Shown one piece after another: positions 1-12,500 of a DNA stretch of 64,000 bases (the first letter of the stretch is position 1; each line of letters begins with the position of its first letter). The position numbers and the translations under genes were made by a program. The DNA comes from Asterochloris sp. CNOR1 (taxonomy: Eukaryota > Chlorophyta > Trebouxiophyceae > Trebouxiales > Trebouxiaceae), in assembly GCA_963969365.1 (NCBI GenBank), contig OZ017759.1, positions 186,001-250,000 of the forward strand. The letters run 5' to 3'. Under the pieces are notes generated by a model that saw only the letters and a list, made by a program, of their open reading frames with translations, ran no database searches and was not told the origin of the DNA.

Positions 1-134
1 ACAACAAAGAGATGGATGCACGAGCCATGAAGCCTCCTGTCTCTGTGAAACAGCAGCGAAAGGTCATTGAGGAGCTCAAGCCGGAGGACAGCGGCCTGTT
101 CTATGGCCACCAGGGCGAGAAGTATCCCTGGTAG
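1..134 (+). CDS. Last exon (partial) of an upstream short-chain dehydrogenase/reductase, tandem copy 1
   Basis: The first 134 bases match bases 2549-2682 of the complete SDR gene downstream with only three differences, one of which changes Phe to Tyr near the C-terminus; both end in the same residues (EKYPW) and TAG. This is therefore the 3' end of a tandem paralogue whose other exons lie left of the window. The sequence after the stop (about 135-385) also resembles the region after the second copy (2683-2910), but far less closely than the exon does, so the duplication included the 3' flank. The role is inferred from the downstream copy: an NAD(P)H-dependent carbonyl or alcohol oxidoreductase, substrate unknown. 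Confidence 0.85.
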   Translation, partial: NKEMDARAMKPPVSVKQQRKVIEELKPEDSGLFYGHQGEKYPW

Positions 135-1130
135 TCTCAATCAGCAGCCAGTTGGTAGACAGTCGCCTGTACACGTCTGGCGTCCACTGGAAGCACACGC
201 TGGCTCGCAGGATACCCTGTGTTGTGTGGACGGCTTGATTTTGTGGGCAGCTCAAGATGGGGACTCTCTCTCTCTTCACTTTGGCAAACAGCATCATTGT
301 GTTGCAAACGATGAAGGACAACACGTTTTACTCAAGATCATGCTTCACCAGCAGTGGGGCGGGGCCTTGCAGCTTTGCTGAATAGTGTCACGTCATGTTG
401 CAAAGCTGCACAGGTCCTGCATGCCTTGTGCACTGTAATGCTTGCATGGCCATCACTGTACAGAATCAACCCTGCAACTGAAGTAGGCTGTGCTTGGTAA
501 TGTGAATTGCTTGTCATGCAGCTGGAGCCAGGCTGCTCTTCAGGCAGCCCAAGTGCCTCATCAGCACTGTGCTAGCACTGTGCTAAGGCAGCAGCCTCTG
601 CTCGGTGCTGGGATCCCAGCTGTGAGGCTGCCATGCTGCCAATGACCTTGTCAATATCAAGCTAACCAGCCAATTCAGTCTGCAAAACAGCACAGAGCTA
701 GCAGCTTTGAAGACCCCTGCCGCTGCTGCTGTGTCGGCGCTGAGCTTCAGCAGCCTCCAGCTTGGCTACCTGGGACCAAGCAGGATGCAGCTGTGAGATG
801 GCCTCCTGCATAATGCATGCCGGCCCTCCTTGATGTTATCAGAGCCCCCATGTGACTTGCCGTCATGCATGGTGCGTAAGTTTCGGCGTACTGGAGGGCG
901 CATCCTCAGATGTGCTGCTTGCTGATCGGCTTCAGGAATTCGACCAGAATTCCTCAGATCACCCAATGAACATCTTATCCATGTTGGGGCAGACCGTGCA
1001 TGTCGCCGAACCCTCCTGACGTCAGGCAGGTTTTGTATCATCTAAGATCAACTAAGAGGAGACCCCACCTCCTCATTACTAGCCTTTTGACACCCTGAAG
1101 GCATTGGTCCAGCATCCCAGTGTTTGATCA
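135..1130. other. Intergenic, between tandem SDR copies
   Basis: About the first 250 bases are a diverged duplicate of the 3' flank of the second SDR gene. The rest shows no coding exon I can support; short open frames here have no recognisable motifs. The promoter of the second SDR copy presumably lies in the right part, but no defining motif was recognised. Confidence 0.5.
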
Positions 1131-2682
1131 ATGGCCCCGAATCCAGTCTGGCTGATCAATGGTGCGTCCAGGGGCATTGGCCAGGAGCACGCCAGGCAGG
1201 CGGTGCAGGCAGGATGCACAGTGCTGGCAGCTTGCAGGACGCCCAGCAAGGCTACAGAGCTGCAGCAGCTGGCCAAGGAGCACCCTGGGCAGGTGCACCT
1301 CCTGACGCTGGACGTCACTAATGAGAAGAGCATAGAGGTGAAGCCCCTTGGTGTTCTGGCTCTGCCCAGAAGTGAGGTATACAGAATCCTTCCTGTGCAC
1401 CTTCAAATGCAGTCTGACATAAGAAACCGACTTCAGCCATGGATGACTGGGCATGACATCAGCCCCTGCGATGCCTGTGCAGGCTGCAGCAGCGGAAGCT
1501 GCTAAGCTTTGCCCAGATGGCATCGATGTTCTCATCAACAATGCAGGTGGGTTGCGACCTAACACCGGCCTTGGCGTTGAAATGATGTGTCAGTGTCCCA
1601 ACAGAACACCCTGTCACGCTGCATGCTCTCCCTGCAGGCTTTGGCGGGGGCTTCACGCTGGCATCACAAACGTGAGGTCCTGTCACTTCTGCTGCTGAGT
1701 TGCAGCTGTAAGCACCTATGCCATCTGCTCCTGCACCCACCTTTAGGTGCTGAGACTGGGCATGGCATGTGCCAGCTGGTGACAGAGCTTCTGGTTGGGC
1801 AGCGTCGACCTTGAGCACCCTGATTGTGGCAGTTTGAGGGTGGCACATGTCGGCTGCTTGCATGGCAGTGAGGCCCCGCCTGCGGCACCAGGCATGCCAT
1901 GTGCTCCTGTCAGCTGTGCAATGCCTGCTGCAGTGACGCTGAAGACTACCTGGAGGTGCTGAGGGTAAATGCTGTGGGGCCTTTGCTGGTGACCAAGCAC
2001 TTCTTGCCGCTGCTGCGCAAGAGCAGTGTGCGCCCCAAGATCGTCAACATCTCTAGTTCAATGGGGTCCCTCACCAAGAATAGAGAAAACAGAAAAGTAC
2101 CAATGGTGAGCAACAGCTGGCTGCTGGAAGACTTCCTAATGAATCAGGCCAGCCCACTTCTCAGCACTGGTCGGGCCCGCATCCCAGCTGTTGCGGCCGT
2201 CCCCTTTTCTCAGCTTGCACATTTGTGCTCACTGACGCATGCTGCTTCCTGCAGTACTCGATGGGCGTCCCCTATCAGAGCAGCAAGTCCTGTCTGAACA
2301 TGCAGACTGCAATTTTGTCCAATGAGTGAGTCAGGCCTGCATGTGCAGAATCATCCTTTTGCTGCTATGCCTTAGGATCTGCTGCTCTGCCTTGCACATG
2401 AGCACATGGAAGCTAGTGCTCACATTGTCAAAGTCAGGCAAGTTCGTCCTTTACAATGCGATCTCTGCATGCAGGCTGCAGGACATGACAGTCATCTCCT
2501 TGTGCCCTGGCTTTGTGGCTACTGATATGAATGCTTTCATGCGCAAAGACAACAAAGAGATGGACGCACGGGCCATGAAGCCTCCTGTCTCTGTGAAACA
2601 GCAGCGAAAGGTCATTGAGGAGCTCAAGCCGGAGGACAGCGGCCTGTTCTTTGGCCACCAGGGCGAGAAGTATCCCTGGTAG
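1131..2682 (+). CDS. Short-chain dehydrogenase/reductase, tandem copy 2 (six exons)
   Basis: Exons 1131-1337, 1483-1546, 1638-1671, 1934-2105, 2255-2325 and 2475-2682 join in phase to a protein of 251 residues, normal for a classical SDR. Visible motifs in order: the Rossmann cofactor loop GASRGIG near residue 10, the acidic end of strand 3 (TLDV), the NNAG motif, the helix-4 stretch RVNAVGP, the catalytic Ser strand NISSS, the catalytic Tyr-Lys pair in YQSSK, and the nicotinamide-side PGFVATDM. The Lys three residues after Tyr is present, so the enzyme looks active. No transit peptide is obvious. The fold and chemistry (NAD(P)H-dependent carbonyl/alcohol interconversion) are family knowledge; the substrate cannot be told. 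The 34-base exon 3 is needed to keep the frame and supplies the link between NNAG and helix 4. The last exon is nearly identical to the copy at the left window edge. Confidence 0.9.
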
Positions 2683-3541
2683 TCTCAATCAGCAGACACT
2701 TGGTGGATTGTTGCCTGTACATGTCTGGCGTGCACTGGAAGCTTACCCTGTCTGAAAGACACTTTGTGTTATGTGATCGGCTCAAAACATGGCCAATGTC
2801 TCTGCTTGTACAAATAGCAAATTTGTGTTGCCACTCAGTCATGAACCATGCTTCACCAGCAGCAGGGTGGAGCCTTGCAGCTCTGCTGAACAGTGTAAAC
2901 TCTCTGAGGATCCCTGTCATAGTGGCCCGGTCTTGACCTCTGTTCAGTGAGTAGCAGCAATCAGAGCATAGCAGCATTTGCCAGCAAGGCCGACTCTAGT
3001 GGTGATGGCTGGCAGCAGGTGCGGAAGCCCTGACTGCACATCTGACTTGGGCCATCCATGTGCATGAAGCACAGGGAGGTCAAAGGTCGGCTGGCAGCCA
3101 GCTCCAACCAAGTGCAGGGAACCAGGGGACACTTGCAGAGCCAGACGGGGACGCAGACCGCTCTTTGCTTGCCACCATGCAACATCGCTGCTGGTACCAC
3201 AAAAAATGATGGGTTGCCCAGGTGGCGCTGGAGTACTGTGAACTCAGCTGGGAGCACTTGGAAGGGGAGTGCATCTGGCCCATTGCGGCCCTCAAGGCTG
3301 TGGTGCGACCTTGGCAACAATGAGACCTTTTGCTGGCATCTGCTGCTCCATGACCTGCCTCCACAGAATGCAAGCACAGAATGTATGTGGACAACACAGC
3401 TTGTTCTGAGCATTATCTTGACCCCTGGTGGGTGCTTCTGACACGAGCTAGAGCAGACCTCCTTTGAACTGAAAAACTCCCGGTTGATGCCAATACCTTG
3501 ACCCATCAATGCAAGTCTGACACCTTTCCACAGCCTAGATC
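2683..3541. other. Intergenic, SDR 3' flank and VPS11 upstream region
   Basis: The first 230 bases resemble the 3' flank of the first SDR copy. The remainder lies directly upstream of the VPS11 start and probably holds its promoter and 5' UTR. No convincing exon or named regulatory motif was seen. Confidence 0.4.
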
Positions 3542-6500
3542 ATGAACCTTGGATGGAAGACACACTCGTTCTTTGAAAAGGAGCAGCTGCATCAGCACGA
3601 GGTCCCCAGGTCGGCATGCTGCAGGTGAGCCAAGCACTGTCCTGAGATCCAACTGAAATTAGCTGTGCCTCATAGGTTGTGGAAAGCCTCTGATTCATTG
3701 CCTCCGTCTGCCAAAGGCCTACAAGCAGAACAGAGCTTCACAATGACTTGATGAAAACACCTGCCATGCCGCAGCTGTGCTTGTGGGGAGGAGCTGGCCG
3801 TGGGATGCTCCAACGGAGGAGTGGTGCTGCTGGACCGCTCCCTGCACGTCCTGCGAACCGTTGCTGCCTTTGAGGGAAACGTGGTGGCAATGCAGTACCT
3901 GGAGGTGAACAACACCGTCCTCACTCCTGCCAGCTGCAGGTCAATGCCAACACAGCGTCCCTGAAGCTGCCTAGTCACCGTGCCTCAGCCAGATTTATGG
4001 CCATGACAGCAGATATTGGTGTTTAGCAGCTCTGTCCTGCCCCTATCTAACATCTCCTTCAACTTGAAAGGGGGCTGAGCTACATGCTGAGGCAGCACAT
4101 CTCAGCCATACAGATGCTTTTTGCTGTCCTGGCTGACTGCTGTGCCCATGCCACCCTACGTTGCTGTCCTGCTGACAACTCTGCTGCCCTGCCTGCTGCG
4201 ACTTCCACCTCCAGGCCTTCATGAGGCGATGTTGAACCATTCTTTCCAGGCCAAGCTGCTGCTTGAGCATCTTGCTGCTGTGTGCAGGCAGACTCCACAC
4301 TCCATAGCGCACCATCCACGGTGCGGCCTCACCGCATCCGTGCTTTTGGGCCACGTCCTTGTGCTCTTTGCAGGCAGACCACGCGCTAGCCGTTCCAGGC
4401 ATGGATGGCTTTCCAGAATGACCCCTTGTCTGACCACCCTCTTCCTCGACGCCCCTTTTGCCTCCCAGGCTTCTGGCAGGCGGGATTGGACTTGCTCCTC
4501 CCAGCCCCTGCTGCCGCCTGAGCTGCACCTTGTGGAGTGCAGGAAGATGATCTTCTGACAACCTTCTCTGTTGTGTGAGCCACCCTGCGTCTGTGTCTGC
4601 CACTTGTGCCTTCCTCTGTGCAGGCGAACCACATGCTGGCAGTGCTGGGCATGGAGGACGGCGCCTCAACCTCTGCCAGCGTGAAGTTCTTCAACCTCAG
4701 TGCCACAGGCCCTGGCGGGGCTGAACCCTCCAGGGTTTGCACTGTGAGGCTGTTCAGCCCCAAGGCGGCTGATGCTGCAGAGACGACCTGCCTGGCAGTG
4801 CACATCCCTGAGGGGTGGCCCAGCGGCAGTGTGGCCGTGGGGCTGCGGGATGGGGCTGTGCTGCTGCTGACGGGCAACCTGGGTGAGTCCCAGAGCAGCA
4901 CTTGGGGCACGCATGTCCTGCTGGTGGTGACCATGTGAAGGTGGAGGCCAGCGTTCAGACGCACGAAATCGTTTGTGAGCAGCCACAACCCACCCTGAGG
5001 GGCATTGCTGGTGTGTCCCGCAAGCAGGCGCTCGAGCTTTCCTGCTCCACAGCCTGCTGTGCTCCAGCACCCTCTGGCCTGCTGCCTCACCACCCCCTGG
5101 TTGTTTGTGATAGACCAAGGAGCAGCCTTTGTGCTGATACGAAAGTGGCTGCGACAGACAGGAGACACTCCCCTCCCCTTCTGTGCTGCAGTAAAAGACA
5201 AGCTCCAGCGAAACATGCTCAGCGTGGTGCCAGCCGGCAACAGCGCCGGCCCCATCACCGGCCTTCTCTTCATGGGTGCGGCACCCTGCACATCACATGC
5301 AGCAGCGTGCCCATGCTGAGGCACTGCATTCTGTGCTGAATGTGGCTCCCCTGCAGGCAGCGACAGTCTGACTCGACTGCTTCCAACAAAAACTATTGCA
5401 AGCTGCAGCCTCCCTTGCCAGGCTGCATGGCCTGGCATCGTCCCCACATGCCCTCAATTTGCTCAATTGTTTGCAGGAGACGAGGCTGGTCTGCACCTGC
5501 TGGCCACCACAGCCAAGCTCACGGTAGCCTTCAGGACCCTCACTGCCAGCAAGGTGGGCGCTGCAAGGCACAAGTCTGGGCCGCGCATGTGTCATGCTGG
5601 CTCTGGCCCCCTGTGACAAGGTTCCACAACAGGCTCCTCCTGTACTCTTGCTGGCCTGTGACCCAATATGCACACCAGAGCAACTGCAAGACAGCCCTGT
5701 CCTTATGAAACAGCATGAGCGCTTCGTGAAAACATGTCGTGGCTCCCCTGTCGCTCACACAGCCTGGTAGAGATTCCCTGCTCGCTTCTGACTACAGCTC
5801 AAGAAGACCAGCCTCTGTGCCTTGTTTACCCCCTGTATGGGCACTGCAGCGGGCTGCTGTGCAGGCACTGCTGGATGAGATGGGAGCCGAGAAGGGCTGC
5901 CTCGCCGTCAACCAGGTTGGGCAGTGCATCATCGGCCGGCAGGAGGCGTTCTACATCTACACGCCTGATGGGCGTGGGCCCTGCTTTGTATTTGAAGGTG
6001 GGCTGGCGATTGTTCAGGCTGCCTGGTCTTACCTAGCAGCTGCTCTGCAAGTCGGCCGGAAAAGGTGGCACGGCTTTGCTGGTCAGGCAGGATCCAGTGT
6101 CGCTTGCTTGCTGTGCCTGGAGAGAAAGGACTTTCCCTTGCTGTTGCAAGAAGGTGTGTTCCCATCTGCCGCGGGGTCTGCATGGTCATTGCTTGGCTTC
6201 CTCTTTGAAGGCAGCTATGCCCCTCACACTTATGCAGCCCTGTGCCTCTCAACAGGGCACCCTGCTCCAGCCTCAAATACCCACCACCCCATCAGCTGCC
6301 GAGCTTCATGGCCGGACACACCTCACATCCGTAAAACACCTATGTACAGCAGCCCAGTGTATGTAGATGGGCGTCAGCATAGACACTGGGCCATCTCTGC
6401 ATATACAGACGACACCGCAAAACACCAAACAGGAGGGAGCCGCAGCATCTGGGCTGCACATCATCAGCATCAAGTGGCGCTTCAACACGCTGCCTGCAGG

Positions 6501-9500
6501 CCGCAAGTCCCACCTGCAGAGGCTGCGGCACTACCTGGTGGCCGTGACTGTTGGAGCAGGCGCTAGTCAGGCCCTGCAGATCTACGACCTGGCCAACAAG
6601 CTCATCGGCAGCACTCTGCAGCTCCCACAGGTGCGCCTTCGCGGCCACACTGACAGGGCTGCTCGAGCATGCAGGCAGTGTGATGTGGGCTGCTGTGAGA
6701 AGCCAAAATGGCCTCTGCTGGACCGCACTGCAGCTTGAGCCCCAGCCAGCCTCCTCTGGCTCATGCTGCCTGCGCATCGCTGCCAGGCCCCACCTGCCTA
6801 GCACATTCAGTGGCAGCACTGAACAGCTCCTGCAGGCTCACAGCATCATGCTGACGCTGACCTGCTGGAAGTCAAGCGCCTGCATGAGATGCTGGCTGGT
6901 TTCTTGGCAGGGTGTTCCCTGCCTTGCATGTCACAGCTGGCTGATGCTGCATGGCCAGCTGCAGAGCACAATGTGCCTGCTGGCCCCATGCCATCCTGTT
7001 CATTGCTGCCTACTTTTGCCAATTCCACTGCTTCAGTCAGACAGCAAGTGGACTCAATAAGAACTCAGTTGCCATCATGTGTCAGTGCAAGGATTTGAGT
7101 TACCATGTGCCCCGTTGTGCCCTGCTGCTGGAACAGATGTGCCACCTCCTGGGCCCATGCCTGCTATTCAATGCCGCCTGTCCCTGTCAGCTGCACTGCT
7201 CAGTCAGATGGCCGCCTGGAGACGATGAAGAAATTTACTTGCCATCGCTTGTCAGCACAAAGAGTACTGGATCACCCTGGGCCCCGTCTGCAGGCTCCCC
7301 GCCAGGTCTTCTGTGCCTGGGGGTTGGTGCTGGTGATTCACGCCGACGACTCAGCTACCTGCCTCACCGAGAAGCCCCTGGCCAAGAAAGTGGAGCTCCT
7401 GTACAACAAGAACCTGTACCCTGTGGCCCTCAGCCTGGCGCAGTCAGAGCAGGTGGGCCTGTGATGCTGTGAGCACCTGTGCCCTGGTTGTTGGCAGCCT
7501 GATGCTTCCATCGAAAACAAAAGCCTGCCTCACAGGGGTGGCTTAGGTCCCAGCAATTAGACAACCAGCGAAGCTATGTTGGTCACCTGTACAACTGACA
7601 TGTCTTGACCTGCAACTGCCTGCCTGCATGCTGAGCCCAGCATCTGCAGGGCCATGCTAGACAACTATATGACACATCTCTTGATGAGTCGAGGCTGAGC
7701 CATGCCCACCTGCATGCAATGCCAAGCGACCTTGTACTGTACTCAGCTTGCTTCCTGCCTGTAGGCTGCTTGCCGCAAGCACAGACCATGCCGTCCTGGC
7801 TGCAGATGGTGCCCAGTGATGGTGTTTGGGCTTCAATGTTCTGAAGTGCACAAGTAAAGGCACACTCCTGCGTGCAGGCTGAGCCCAGCGTGGTGGCCGA
7901 GATCCAGCGGCGCTATGCAGACCATCTGTACAACAAGCATGACTACGACGGGGCCATGGCTCAGTATGTGGCCACCATAGGTCAACTAGAGCCCTCTTAT
8001 GTCATCAAGAAGTTCCTGGATGCCCAGAGGATCCACAATCTGACAACCTATCTGGAGGAGCTGCATGCACAGGTGAAACCAGGGAGAACGTGACAGGCTT
8101 CTGCTTGGCACAGCCCTGCTGCATGCTGTGCAGCTGAACCATTCTGTGCAAGCGTGTTTCCAAGGGCTGGCTAGATGTTTGCAAAGAAAGGGATGTGTAC
8201 GCACACCGCACCCAGGCAACACGTCTGCCTGGGGCAGCGTAGCGGCTTGCAAGCTTGCACTGCTGCAGATGGCTGGCTTGAGATCGCAGCGCTGCCTGGC
8301 TTGCAAAGGTGGCCTGTGCATGACTCATGTCTGTTGACGTGGCCAAGCCATCCTGTCTGACGTGCAGCCCATCTGCTTCATCTTCTGCTAATCAGCTGCC
8401 TGTTCCTGAGCTGAGCGGGCAAAGAGCACAAAAGCAACATCGCTGGCACTGGCATGCGAATTCGCTGCTGACAAAGCATCCACCCTCCTGCTGCATCTGC
8501 ACCAGCTTTCAGCAGCTGTGGCCATTTAGACATGGGGAGCCTGCCTGCTGCAGGGGCGCGCATCCTCTGACCACACCACTCTGCTGCTCAACTGCTACAC
8601 CAAGCTGAAGAACCTGAGCAAGCTGGACTCTTTTCTCAAGGGGGACGGCAGCGATGACGGCACCCCGCTGCTCAACTTTGACGTGGACACTGCTGTCAAG
8701 GCGAGTCTTCACTCGTACAGCAGTTACATCTGACAGCATGGCTCCCTGCTCCCTCTCAGCGGTGCAGGACAACTTGGCAGGCGATGCAAAGTGTGCCGGG
8801 CAGCAGGCCACTCTGGCAATGCCCTGTATGTGATTCGCGCAGCCACAAGCTGCAGTGGCACCAGATGTTATTGACTAAGCTGCACTGCTGTCCTGCCTGC
8901 TGATGGTTCCAGAGGGACTCACCGGCACCCAGGCTGTCAAAGGGCACTGTTGAGCCCCATCGAGGCCACAGAGCCCTTCTTCAGAGGTCCTGTGCACAAA
9001 CTGCTGATGACCGGGGTGGCTGTTCCCCTGCAGGTGTGCCGAGCAGCAGGCTACTACGACCATGCCCTCTACGTGGCCCATGCAGCCCATGAGCCAGAGT
9101 GGTACCTGGACATCCTGGTGGATGATTGCGGCAAGTTTGATGACGCCCTGGCCTACCTGCAGAACCTGGCCAGGCAGGAGGCAGCTGCAGCGCTGAAGAA
9201 GCATGGCAAGGTGGGTGGGTGACTGGGCCCAGGACTGTTGCACTTTTGGAGAGGCTTGAGGGGGCAACGGGGGGCCTTCAAGGAGAGGCAGAGACAGCTG
9301 GTTACATCAGGTAGCCTGGCAGGAGGCAGATGCAGCACTGAGTGCATGCTGAGGCATGGCATGGTTGAAGCCCTGGACACAGGAAGGAAGAGTGCCGAAC
9401 AGAGAATGCTGCCCTTGGAGAGCATTGCAAGCTCAATCTCTAGATTGGAGATCAGGGCTGTTGCCTGCCACTTGCAGACAGTACACATCAGCGTATGAGT

Positions 9501-12500
9501 CAAGATTGAAACAATTGCATGCATCCATCACTCTTCACAGCATCTTGTTGGTGCAAACTCCAGGCACTTCATGCGCTGTGTGTCGTTTCCAGGTCGAGCG
9601 TGGTTGCACTCACCCACCAGATTGAGCTCTGAGAATCACAAAGGGTCATTGCTCACCCACGGTCAAATTTATGTGAAAGAGCGCCCCAATTGTTATGTAA
9701 TAAGGCCTGCCCTTATATTGCATACCTGTGGCACGCTGTGTAAGCTGAGCCCCTTGTGGTGCAGGTGCTGCTGAACCATCGACCAGAGGCCACCACTGCG
9801 ATGCTGATGCAGCTGTGCACTCCTGGGGACACATCCAAGCCTGACGGGGACTGGATGGCCAAGGTCTCTGACTTTGCCCACCTCGCCTCTGACAGGTGGG
9901 AACAGTGTGCCACCCACCCTTTGCTCGCCTTGCCGCAATGCTGAACCCAGCCTGCGCAGCCACGCAATATCAGGAGCTTCACTTTGCCTGCCACCATGTC
10001 TCTCCTGGTCGGGCAGCGTGAGCCCTGCTGCACAAGACAGGGGTTGCAGCCTGACCCCTGACCTAAAAGCATTTCGTGCCTGCCGCCATCTGAAAGCCTT
10101 AGTGCTCTCCTACAAGCTTCAGAGCTGTACAGTAAGTACTGTATCATCCATAGTTGCCTGCCTGCTGCAGGCCAGAGGCTCTGGTCTTGCTCTGCGAGTT
10201 CATCCTCAACAGCACAAGGTCGCCCCCTGGCGAAGAGTTCCTGTACCACATCCTGCTGGAGCTGTACCTGACTGGCAGCCTGCAGGATGCTCCTGGCTCC
10301 CCATCAGGTGTGAAGGCAGACAGCGCTGTCCAGAGCCGGCTACAGGCACACCTGAGATGGCACCACATTGCGTGCAAACTAGCGCTGGCTGCCCTGAAGC
10401 AGTGCTGGAAGGAGAGGGGTTCAGTGCATTGTCCATGCAAGCCTTGCTGCAGTTGAATTGCTCACTTGGCTTTTGATGAGCAACATAGGGGCCACATGGG
10501 GCATGCTGTAGCTGGGTCATTCTCCTTCTATTTGGCGTCATGCAGGCCATGTGTATGCTCGTGCATGCGAGTCTCTTTCTTGGTGCATGACAACGCCAGG
10601 TGTGCTGCAGGACCAGAGGCAGGCAGCCCGCCTGGTGAAGCACGTGCGGGGCTTCAAAGGTCCACTAGCCAGGCCGTCCCATCTGAGCAGCAAATGCCTG
10701 CAGGGCGCCAGCGCAGGTAGGGTTAGGGTTTCAGGCTGACCTGTGTCAAGGAGGCGTGTGTCGTGCAGCTCGAATGCCATGGCTGCTTGGCGGCTGCGAA
10801 TGCATGCGGCAGCAATGCGGTGTGTTTCACAGCCTGCATCCGCCTTCACTTGTGCACTCCGACCTACGCGTTGAAGGGGCAATGTGCGGCTCAGGTGCTT
10901 GGCTGCTATGTTGCATGCAGCAGTAGCAAGACAAGCATCACGGCCTGCAGCCACCTTCATGTGTGCAGTCAATGTTTTGGTCTCATCCTTGTGAAGCGCC
11001 CACCTTCATCCTTGTGAGGCGCCCACCTGCCTGCAGCAATGAGGCCATGGAGCTGCTGCGCCGGGGGTGGCCCCCTGGCGAGGAGCCCAAGTACGACACC
11101 AACCACGCACTGGTGCTGTGCCGCATGCACAACTTCCGGCCAGGCCTGATCTTCCTGTACGAGCACATGAGGCTCTTCCGAGAGGTCATGCAGGTGAGGG
11201 GCGGGCTGGAACAACATGGGGCAGTGGTGGTTTGCAGGCTGTGCTGCGTGCACAGCCTCTGCCGCGGGCTTCTCTTCCTCTACGAGCACCTGAGGCTGTT
11301 CCAGGAGGTCATGCAGGTGAGGGTTGGGTCGAAACAACAATGCTGGGACTGTAACTTCTTTGCAGGCTGCGCTGCATGCGCAGCTGTTCTGTCCTGGGCT
11401 CCTCTTCCTGTATGCGCACATGAGGCTGTTCTGGGAGATCATGCAGGTGGGGGCTGGGTTGTCATGATGATGATGCTGGTGGTGTGGTCATCTTGGAGGC
11501 TGTGCTGCATTCCAGATTAAAACAATGTTGGGGGTCTGGTCTCGTTGCAGGCTGTCCTTCTCCTTTTCAACAAGCACATGGGGCTTTTCTTGGAGGTCAA
11601 GCAGGTGGGGTTCAGGTCTGCTGATTACAGCATCCTGCTGCGGCAATACGCAGGGTCTGCATGACCCAAGAACCTCACTCTGCAGAGGTGCTGTTCGCGC
11701 GCTGCTGTGCAGGGGCGCATCAGCACTTGTACCCCTGACTGTGGCCTGTGCTGCCTGCCGACAAGCTCTGCACCCCACTGGCTGCCTGCTATACAGGTGC
11801 AAGTGGCTGTAGGCGACTTTTACAGGCTCTTGCTAGGCCTGCTTTGCCTGCAGGTCTGGATGCAGGCACTGAAAAGTGGCTGGCTGCTCCTGCAGGTGCA
11901 CATGGCTGCAGGGGACCTGATGGTCTCAGTAGGGCCTGCTCTGTTTTGTGCTGTGGCTTCAGGTGGTCTGCCTGCTCCTGCAGGTACACATGGCTGCGGC
12001 AGACTATGAGGGCCTCATCGAGGCGTGCATGCGCCTGGGGGACGCCTCGCGCGGTGGCGATCCCCAGCTGTGGAGTGAGGTGCTCGAGTACTTTGGCAGC
12101 CAGCAGTCCGACGTGACGCAGCAGGTAGGTCCAGGTCAGGGCGTGCTGCAGGTGCTGAAATGCCCTGCAGGGACATGGTGTGCGGCCAGTCCTGTTGTCA
12201 GTAGCCAACAGTCTGCTTGCATCACCTGCTGAATCCCTGCCCAGCAGGGCAGGCTGTGAGTGTGCTGCTTTGGTCTCCTGCCCAGCAGATGAAACAGAGA
12301 CATGGCCTCTCCACTGCAGCTGCATTGTGCAGCACCATGCTGACCTTAAGTATGACCTGGTGGCTGCTACTCTGTCTGGATCTGGGTTTTGCTAACACAT
12401 GCTGCTGACCTTTGTTTTCCTCTTTACTTGTGGGTTATGTGGTCGAGGGTAAGGAGCCCTCCCATCCATAGCTGCAGGTTCTATTCATGCAGGCGCAAGT

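Noticed and set aside
4386-5447. Long minus-strand open frame (353 codons)
   Set aside because: It overlaps VPS11 exons 3 and 4 antisense, has no motif, and is explained by the base composition of the coding strand; the plus-strand exons match a conserved family with correct phases.
10716-10732. Telomere-like GGGTTAGGGTTT motif
   Set aside because: Only about two units occur, inside a VPS11 intron; a real telomere or interstitial array would need many.
11257-11612. Counting the repeated exon-15 fragments as coding exons of VPS11
   Set aside because: Including any of them would duplicate a helix that the family has once; exon 15 already joins exon 16 in phase, so they are reported only as a repeat.
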